DNA of 32,045 nucleotides from Thalassovita autumnalis (lineage in GTDB: Bacteria > Pseudomonadota > Alphaproteobacteria > Rhodobacterales > Rhodobacteraceae), in NCBI RefSeq assembly GCF_001458255.1, contig NZ_CYSB01000048.1:1-32045 (forward strand), read 5' to 3'. The notes beneath the pieces were generated by a model, which saw only the letters and a list, made by a program, of their open reading frames with translations, had not been told where the DNA came from and searched no databases. The first letter of the stretch is position 1; each line of letters begins with the position of its first letter. Position numbers and translations under genes: made by a program. Of this stretch, positions 6,895-15,100 are shown one piece after another.

Positions 6895-7650
6895 ATGACT
6901 GAACCTGAATGGCATTATATTGTCGGTGACCGCTCCGTCGGCCCCGTGTCAAACACGGAAATCGAAGAATTGCTGCGTACTGACACTCTGACGGGTGAAA
7001 CGCTGGTTTGGAACGACAGGCTTCCAGATTGGCAGCCAGCCCACAAATGGTTTGAAGTCAGAAAGCCCGCGCCGCCGCCTGTGCCTCCTGTCCGCACCTC
7101 GACTGCAGGGGCGATGTCGACAACCAAAGAGAAAGAGCCAGGTCCATCACCGGCCGCCGCCCCTGTGGCAAGCACTCATACGAATACGGCACCAGCGACG
7201 GTTGGTGGGTTGTATCATGGCGCACCGGCACGCGATTTTGGAGAGGCGATCAAGATTTGTTTCTCAAAATACTTCACCTTTTCCGGTCGTGCCAGCCGAT
7301 CTGAATATTGGTGGTTTGCCCTGTTTGTCGCTTTGGGTAGTTTTGTCAGTGGCATCATTGATGCCGCAATGTTCCCCTATGGTGATGCGGCGCTCTTTGC
7401 GCCTTTGTTTGGGTTGGCGACCTTTTTCCCTCTCTATGCGGTGTCCTGGCGGCGTTTGCATGACACGGATCATACCGGTTGGTGGATTGGTGGTCCGTGG
7501 TTGGCAGCTTTACCGCTTGGTTTGATCGCGGGCGGATTGAACGCTCCCCTGTTTTGGGGGATTGCGGTACTAGTCTGGTTCGGATGCGCGATTGCAGTTT
7601 TTATCTTTACTTTAAAGAAAGGAGACTCTGGCCCTAATCGGTTCGGGTGA
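6895..7650 (+). CDS. GYF_2-DUF805 inner-membrane protein
   Basis: A 251-residue protein. Residues about 5-60 (WHYIVGDRSVGPVSNTEIEELL...W..RLPDWQPAHKW) form a GYF_2 domain, a proline-peptide-binding-like module often placed at the cytoplasmic end of membrane proteins. A Pro/Ala-rich linker (about 65-110) follows, then DUF805 (about 117-251), with its hallmark FSGRASRSEYWW, four hydrophobic segments, RRLHDTDHTGWW and the terminal GPNRFG. ATG has a GAAGGA site 11 bases upstream. DUF805 proteins have no firmly known function. It begins right after the IS110 scar and is convergent with the large operon, so any link to that system is by location only. Confidence 0.85.
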   Translation: MTEPEWHYIVGDRSVGPVSNTEIEELLRTDTLTGETLVWNDRLPDWQPAHKWFEVRKPAPPPVPPVRTSTAGAMSTTKEKEPGPSPAAAPVASTHTNTAPATVGGLYHGAPARDFGEAIKICFSKYFTFSGRASRSEYWWFALFVALGSFVSGIIDAAMFPYGDAALFAPLFGLATFFPLYAVSWRRLHDTDHTGWWIGGPWLAALPLGLIAGGLNAPLFWGIAVLVWFGCAIAVFIFTLKKGDSGPNRFG

Positions 7651-7665
7651 GCGTCAACGCCCTAT

Positions 7666-7690
7666 GCCCGCAACACGATCCGTTGCGGGC
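7666..7690 (+). terminator. Hairpin after the DUF805 gene
   Basis: GCCCGCAAC (7666-7674), a seven-base loop, and GTTGCGGGC (7682-7690) make a perfect 9-bp GC-rich stem starting 15 bases after the stop codon. The following GAAAAGTGATTAG lacks a strong T run on the plus strand, so efficiency is uncertain. Confidence 0.55.
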
Positions 7691-7766
7691 GAAAAGTGAT
7701 TAGTAGGTCACTTCGGACTATGGCTAGTTATCACGTGCGCTAGAATTTTGCGCATTTAGGATTTCT

Positions 7767-7792
7767 CCTGCCCGACTTTTCGATTGGGCAGG
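7767..7792 (+). other. Hairpin in the leader of the DUF4236 gene
   Basis: CCTGCCC (7767-7773) and GGGCAGG (7786-7792) form a 7-bp perfect stem with a 12-base loop, 23 bases before the TTG start at 7816. It could be a terminator for upstream reading, a leader structure affecting DUF4236 expression, or an operator-like site. No T run follows, so I leave the role open. Confidence 0.4.
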
Positions 7793-7815
7793 TAACAACG
7801 CTAGGAAACTAAATT

Positions 7816-8127
7816 TTGGCTTTTCGTTTTCAAAAACAAATCAAACTGGCGCCTGGCCTGCGTTTGAATATTTCCAAGTCAGGCTTTAGCCTGAGCATTG
7901 GCCCGCGCGGGGCGAGTATTACAATTGGCCGCCGCGGCGTGTATCGAAACCTTGGCATCCCAGGGACGGGTGTTTCGCATCGAACGCGTATCCGTCCTCC
8001 GGCGCGACCTCAGGCATCATCTGCCAAAGTGACATCTGCCAAGACGGCCAAACAGCCTGAAGGTGAAGGGCAAAACAAAGCGCGCTTGGATGCCATACTT
8101 AACAATCTGAGGGAACATGGTTCATAA
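7816..8127 (+). CDS. DUF4236 protein
   Basis: A 103-residue protein whose first 55 residues are the DUF4236 domain: FRFQKQIKLAPGLRLNISKSG, FSLSIGPRGASITIGRRGVY, then LGIPGTGVSHR. The start is TTG with an AGGAAA site eight bases upstream, and the domain begins right at the N-terminus, supporting that choice. A Thr/Lys/Ala-rich linker and a short helix (ARLDAILNNLREHG) follow. DUF4236 is common in bacteria and phages without a known role. The gene ends 64 bases from the convergent operon's last gene; between them I see nothing convincing. Confidence 0.8.
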   Translation: MAFRFQKQIKLAPGLRLNISKSGFSLSIGPRGASITIGRRGVYRNLGIPGTGVSHRTRIRPPARPQASSAKVTSAKTAKQPEGEGQNKARLDAILNNLREHGS

Positions 8128-8191
8128 CGGCCCCTCTCACGAAGAGATTTCGGTGAAGGGTTTACCCCTGCGCGTTCTTAGGCAAATGGCC

Positions 8192-9139
8192 CTAGTCCCG
8201 TGGGACTGGTATCTGGGAAAACTCAATGCCTGCGGCGTCTCGGAATGTTCGTTTACCTTTGATGAGCATTGGCAGCGTAACCGTCCAAGCATCAGCCGCA
8301 ACGGTTAACTGAAACGCGTAGTCCGCCTTTGTATCCTGCGCGCGTCGCACAAAAACTAACTCCATGTCACCTGGTCTTCCATGCGAAAGTGAGAACAAAA
8401 TCTGCGCAGCATTAAGCAGGTACGAACGCACACCTTTCGCGCGCGAATCCATGGCCTGTGGCTGGATTTTGGGTAAGAGCGTGATCTTCTGGCTTTTGTC
8501 CAAGCCGACAGCTTCTTGTATTGAAAGGGCAGATTCGCCCCAAACAACACTAAAATCTGCATCTGTCAGGAGTTCAACACGGGTCACAGAAGTCAGGTCC
8601 GAAAATTCGATCTCCACCGTAAAATCAGCTGCAAGAGGCATTTCGGAAAGAGCTTCCGCCACCACATCAACCTCATTCCCCAACGGCTGCGACTGAAGCT
8701 GCGCCTCAAACGCGTTGAATGTGTCCAATCGTTGACGTGCCGTGATGACTTTGATCGGAGAGAGCGTGGGGAATTCATTCGCCTTTGGAAGGATGCTATG
8801 CTCCTTCAACTGGGTCACCGAGATCAAAGCGGCATAGATTTGACCAAGCACATCAGCCTTTAACTGTGAGGCTGGCTCGCTGGTTAAAACGTCTTGCAAC
8901 ACTTGCCTAGGCGCATCTGAGGTAAAAGCTGCTTTGGATTGTTCGAACTTTACTTTGGCAACCTCATGATCTTCCTCACCATAGGAGACCAGCGGTGATG
9001 GGTAATAGTCAATCTTGGCCTGGGTGCCGTCGGTTAGGGACACCCACCGTTTTGGGTCGTCTGGCGCATAACCAGCGCAACGCACATCTGCATTTGCCGC
9101 TAGGGTGAATGACCGGATCTGTGTTTGTGGTTTTTTCAT
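8192..9139 (-). CDS. Unknown 315-residue protein, last gene of the MoxR/VWA operon
   Basis: I recognise no family. It has no signal peptide or membrane segment, so it is probably cytoplasmic. The N-terminal third has mixed polar sequence with a GEEDHEVAKVKFEQSK helix, the middle (about residues 85-150) is helical, and the C-terminal half is rich in alternating hydrophobic residues (FTVEIEFSDL, RVELLTDADFSVVW, DMELVFVRRA, WTVTLPMLI), suggesting beta sheet. The last part has a type VI/IcmF-style beta look ('SQIPVPRD' end), but that is only an impression. ATG 9139 overlaps the stop of the giant gene as ATGA, so its amount is probably tied to that protein. Confidence 0.75.
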   Translation of the reverse strand: MKKPQTQIRSFTLAANADVRCAGYAPDDPKRWVSLTDGTQAKIDYYPSPLVSYGEEDHEVAKVKFEQSKAAFTSDAPRQVLQDVLTSEPASQLKADVLGQIYAALISVTQLKEHSILPKANEFPTLSPIKVITARQRLDTFNAFEAQLQSQPLGNEVDVVAEALSEMPLAADFTVEIEFSDLTSVTRVELLTDADFSVVWGESALSIQEAVGLDKSQKITLLPKIQPQAMDSRAKGVRSYLLNAAQILFSLSHGRPGDMELVFVRRAQDTKADYAFQLTVAADAWTVTLPMLIKGKRTFRDAAGIEFSQIPVPRD

Positions 9140-12100
9140 TCTGAGACCTCTGTCAAACGCTTGAACTGTGCAACGGTTAAACCCTCAGTCGGGGAATACC
9201 CATTTTTCTCCTTCCACGACATCAGCGCGCTATTACTGTTTTGTCCCCAAAGCCCGTCAATACTTCCTGCGGAAAAACCTTTGCGGTTAAGGGCAGATTG
9301 AATGTCGCGCACTTGTTGTTTGGTCCATGCGATTTCCGGTGACGGCAGCGTAAAAACCGAAACCTGCATTGTTAGGTCGGGTTCTTCGGTCTGTGGCGCA
9401 TCAAATTTCGGATCCTTGCGGGCCGCTTTGGAAGTGCCAGAATTGCTAACTGACGGCACAGGCGGTGTCGGTGCCTTGGGTTGTGTCACCGTGGGCTGCG
9501 GCCTGAGGCGTGGGCGCACATTGATTATTTTTGGCGTAGCTTGGGTTTCTGGTTCCGCTTGTTGAGGCTGCGTTTGTTGTGGTTCCGCTTGTTGCGGCGC
9601 CGGTGCAAATGCTCCCCGCGGCAAATCCACGGAACGTTGAGCCCGCGCAATGTCTGAAACAGCACGGTCCAAATCAACGCGCAACAGCTTGGTCGACGAG
9701 AAAAGCAGAACCGCGTCTGCGTCTTGTGCCGCGATCTGCGCAACCATCGGCCCGCTCAATTCCATTCGTTGCTCAACACCTTTTTCGGCAGCATCCGAGG
9801 CGACAAGACGGTTTTCGACAACGGATAGATAGATCTCAGGCCCTTGTAGATTTGATCTCTCGGCCATGAAGCGGGCGGTATGCTGACGCTCAACGCCCAA
9901 AAACCACGGACGCGCCGTAACCACGTCGTCACAGGCCATCGTCAGCGCAATGCGCTCTGTTGGCGTTATGACGAGAACCTGAATGCGCTTATGCGGCAAA
10001 TAGGTGATTTTTTCGATCTCGGCCCTTTTCTCAAGCAGTGTGGGCAAGGCCTGTACGGCGGGACACAAAAGATCAGCATCGCCATAGGGTTTATAGCTCC
10101 GCGCGCCGACTACAAAAACAGGCGCGCCAGATTGATCCAATGTTAAGGTCACAGCTTGGTCAAACGCGTAGTGGGCAATCGGACCGTTTGGACCCAACTC
10201 CACAGCGCCCGCCCGAGTGGGGACAAGAACCCCCTCTAACGCCTTTGACGCGGCAACAAGGGGTGCGCCAGTCGCGATCAGATCGCCAAAACGGCCATCT
10301 TCCAATGCGCGATGCATCGTTACTCCGTTACGCGCTGTGCCAAAGGCCGATGCGCCCTCATCGTTTTGATACCAGCTCCAGACACGGTCATCGCCCAACC
10401 AATCGCGGCATTCGCCCGCGCGGGCGCGTTGACCATCTGCAAAAATGTTTTGTTTTTGCGATGGAAGCGTCAGGCATAGGCTGCGTTTTCCCTCTACCAA
10501 ATCGGATGACAGACTGATGACCTCGGTCGGATCAATTTCGGCAACAGGGCGTGACAAAGCCGCCAACGAGAAATCATTCTTTGATTGTTGCCACCAACCG
10601 CTTCCCGAAGTCAGAACCTCGGTGGTCTCGGCAAATGGCGTTGCAAAGCCCGTCCAATCATCGAATGAGTATCGACCCGCCGACAGAGAGACAGGCTCTG
10701 TGTCGAATGAGGTCACAACATGGCCAAGGTATTTGTTCGCATTCGACAGTGTGAACTGCCAACGATCATTCGAGGTGAGAACGCGACCGTTCAGGGGGTT
10801 TTCAGGCAGCACATCAAAGGCCGCGCGATCGCGTGAACCTGCTAGGCTCCCTCTGAAAAATTCGCCATTGCGACAGCCGACTGTTACGGTTCCATTTTGT
10901 AATTTAGGCACCGCTTGGACCGATCCGTCATTCGGCTCAATGACAAATGGAACGCATTCCCCAAACCCCGTGGATGCGGTGGTCGCCCCAAAAAGGTCAA
11001 ATGATTTAGGATTGATGCGATAGCCCCCCCCCACACTGATCGGATAGAACCCCTCTTTGGATAAGGCATATTGACCAGCGGAAACACTGGTCACACCGGT
11101 CAGTTTGTCAATGTCGGCGGTGCCATTGCTCCATCCCAATGGGTGCCATTTCTGATCCCTGCCAAAATAAGACAGCTGCGGCTGTCCCCGTTTCAACCCC
11201 ATCTTTAGGCGCGCGCTGTTCCAAGGCAGGAGACCCGAACTACGTTCAACTACAGCCTTGTGATCCACGGAGTTCCACGATTGGCCGGAAAGTTGAACGC
11301 TTTGGTCGCGCCCAACGGCAATAACACCCGGCGCCAACCTTTGCCCGCCCCCCAATTGATGCGTTTCAGATTGGCAATACAATTCGCGCGCATCAGAAAC
11401 TCGATCCAATGCGACAGGTCGCAAACCATTTAGCGTGGCGATGGTATCACGCCCTTGCCACGCTTCATATGTCACGCCGTTGCATCTCACGCGCGCGGCA
11501 AGCCGATCATGAGCAAACCCGTCGCGAGAGGAATAGGTAACAGGGGCCAATTCTGTTCCGTTTCTGTTCAGATACATTCCTGCGACTTTGCGATCTGACT
11601 TTACCCACTGCCAAAACGGCGTTTCGATGACGAAACGTTGTCTAAGGTCATGGTTTCTTGCGCAACCCGTTGGCGCCGTGCGCGCCGAGGTAAATTCGGC
11701 ACAGCTCCCATCTTGTGCCTTCGCTGCGACAACCGTAGGCGTCGAAGCAGGCCGCCCGATTGACACCCAAGCCTTAGGAGGGGCATTCGCGGGCGCATTG
11801 GAGTATATCACATCCCCGCCCGAGGCGTGACCTTGCCCCGTTAAACGGCGCAACCCGAAATCGGAAGCTAGTAATACCTGACCGTCCGCGACGATCAATC
11901 CATTGACCTTGTCAAAGGGGAACACACCCCCGCGTCGCCAGTTAAAAGGGCTGGGCGCGGTAGTGCCATTATTCGCCTCTACCACGATTGTCGCAGCCGC
12001 GCTGCCGTTTGTGAAAGACAGCGAAATCGGCGCGTTTGCAGGAAACGGCGCACGATACTCCCACGGTTTTTGGCCCTGTTTAGGCGGCACCCAAGATTGC

Positions 12101-15100
12101 GCGCGGCTGTTCCAGACCAGTTTTTGGTTCGCCGTTTGAGCCCATAGAATTTCCTTGTTCGGCGCTGCTGTTTGGACATCAATTGACCGAATGCCATTCG
12201 GCGGCACGATCGGATCGGACAGAGACGCCAAGCCAGAAAACGATCGTGCAACTTGAGTGCCAACGCCAGTTACCGTGACAAATTCACCGTTGCTATACCC
12301 CAAAGCGACGAGCGTATCCGCGGCAAAACGCAACCCATTTCGATCAACCCGCCACTGTTCGGAAGCGACCACGGGCGAAATCAAAAGTTTGCCGGAAACC
12401 TTGTGCCATTTGCGACCACTTTCCTGTGCGACAATGCCGTTCCACCGTGGCGGGTCTGAGCGCACCCACTGAGCGCCATCCCATGCCGCCCAGCTTGTGC
12501 CTGTTTTCCCAAACATCGTCCCGTTTTGGCCTTCGACCGCTGACATATTACGCGGAACGGGCAGCATTGTCGCAAAGCTCTCGGCATCGGCAAGGCCGAC
12601 CGGTGTCAAAAGAAATGCCTGTGTTCCGAGTTGCGTGATGTCTTGACGCGTGTCAAATTGAAATCCGCGCGACGAGAAGGCATTAACGCTTTGGCCCCCG
12701 ACAGAAAGCGTCGCCGTGACTTTTTGGCCTCGCAACGCTTCGACAAATGTCAGATCGGCGGCCGCGATTGTGTGTGTGTCGTTGTCGTTGCTCTGCGCCC
12801 CTGTCACCACATCTAACCCACCAGAGCGCAGCAAAAACCGATCATGCGCGAGGCCGATCACATCGGGCTGCGATCCTATCGAAACAACTTGGACGCGGGT
12901 AGCATCGTCCACCAGCCAATGTCCTGAAGCAGTAATCCACGCGAAACGGTCTTTCCCGCGATACGCACCGCGCCCCTTTGTCAGAGGTAACAAAATCCCG
13001 TTTTCAAAGGCGTCTTTGGGCGCGAGCGGCGTGCCGTCAATCTTGATCGCATTGGAATTTCGGTCCCAAGCCAGCCAATCATTCCCAAAGGCTTCCCATT
13101 GCTTGGCAGGATCAATTGGTGCGTCAAAGCTGATCTGCAAGCCTGCCACAGAGACAGCTGCGACCCCAGCTTGCTCTCGCAGCTGTGGAAGTGAGACGTA
13201 GCCTTTCCCTTCAAAGCGGGAAATCAACTTGGTAAAGTTACCTTTTGCGGTCAGGCTCACCTGAACGCGACCCGCAAAGTCGCCGGTGCGGGTGAAATTC
13301 CCGTCAGGGTTCATCGCAAACCGCCCCGCGGTAGTGGTAAATTCAATGCGATCTCTGCCCGCTTCGACGGATAGCAGGCGGTGCTGATCGCTCCAGCCAA
13401 GATCAAAGGACATGGCCCCCTGACAACGCAGCGTTTCCTCTGCCAGCACATGGCGCAACGGGGCATCAAAATAGTCAACTTGCGGCAAATCGCCTTTTAC
13501 GCAAGCACGGTCCCAGTAAAACCCAATGGTTCCATCTTGATCCTGCGCCCACCAGCCTTGGATATTTCGATCTCCCAAACTTGCGGGAGCGGGACCATTT
13601 GCGATCGCCACAGTCGAAGAGGGAAGGCGTAGCAAACCACTATTGGGTTCTTCTTTGCCGTTGCGGAAAATACGCCCCTGAGGCGATAAGCCGTAAAAAC
13701 CGGCGCTCCCTTCTGTGCCGATATCCTTGCTAAAGGTCACAGCAGAAAGTTGTGTTGCATTCGCGATGACAGCAGAACGCCAGGCGGACGCGCCGTTGGG
13801 TAGCGTAAGCACCAGCTTGTCTGAACGATTAGCGACATCCAAAACATCGTTTTGCATCAACCGCATCCGAGATTGCTGTGCCTCAAACTGGTACAAATTC
13901 CGCGCCTGTCGATCCCAAAACAAGACAGCATTTGAATGGCGGAACAGGACACCAGAATTCGTCACCTCTGGGTCAAGCAATCGTTGCGGATTGCGGTTTT
14001 CATCATCCAAAAGCCACAGCCCGTCCCCGGACTGGTAAATCCACTTATCGTTGATTTCTTCGGCGGCAATGACGTCATCGCGTTCTAGTGAATGGGGATT
14101 TCCTAGCACTTGGGTACAATGGGTTTTACTGCTTCCGCCAATGGTAAAGGCACATTTGTACAGCTTTAGCTGCGCGTCCAACCGCCATAAATGCGCGCGA
14201 TCGGCCAGCCACCATTGATCATTTTCAGGCGTATAAGCAAAGCTCGTGCTGTTCAGCGATCCGCTGAAAATCTTGTCCTGCTGAGGCAGAAAGTTGATCG
14301 TGTTGGGCTGTTGCAATGGCCCCGAGATCAGAGCATTTCCACCAAACCCTCCGATAGAGACGAGGGTTTTGCCAGACGTGTCCGTTGAGAAGGAAACGAT
14401 TTTGCGGTCTCTAAAAGTCCGACCAGAATAGAATTCGATCGAATTCCGACCCAAAATCGCGGTTTGGTCATTACTTTGCGCAAAATCGGAAATCTGTGCA
14501 GAAGGTTGCGAAATTTGCGGTGCGGGGGGCAACCTTTTCTTGGAGAACCTTAATTCGCCGCTACCGACATCTGCGCCCCAAATGGCGCCACTTGTGTCCC
14601 ATAATGTGACCGCAGCAGGCTCGCCCGCAGAAACGAATAAATCCAACTCTTTGATTTTAATTGATAAGCCGACGAACTTCTGGCGCGACCAGTTGCGCGT
14701 TGTGATGTTGTAATGATGTAGAGCCGTTTCGCTCAAAAACGTGAAACCGTTATTTACCTTGTAGACGCGTTTAAACGAACTTGTTGCGTCTGAGCTGTTG
14801 GCTTGAGGCAACAGGGCCTGAATGGTTCCGTTTTGCCACTCCCCAACGGTTCCGTTCTTTGAATTTAACAAGTGAACAGCGCCTGATTTGACATCAACCG
14901 ACACATCAACATTCGGCTCGTCAATGTCCCAGTCAATTTCTACGGCCGCGTCCGAACAGCTTTGGCTGTCGCCGATTTTCTCAACCAAAACAGATTGAAA
15001 CCGTTTTGCCGAGCCGTCAGGGACGACATGCAAAAGATGGCCCCTAACAACTTCAAGATAGCTTGAACGCTGCGGCTTGATCCCCGTCACCTTGAGCCAA

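Noticed and set aside
8191-8209. Possible hairpin at the operon's 3' end (CC-AGTCCC / GGGACT-GG)
   Set aside because: The stem has a bulge, a two-base loop and no T run on either strand, and it overlaps the stop codon; too weak to call a terminator.
14431-14446. Perfect 16-bp palindrome GAATTCGATCGAATTC
   Set aside because: It lies inside conserved-looking coding sequence of the giant protein (NSIEF), has no matching neighbour site, and could arise by chance.
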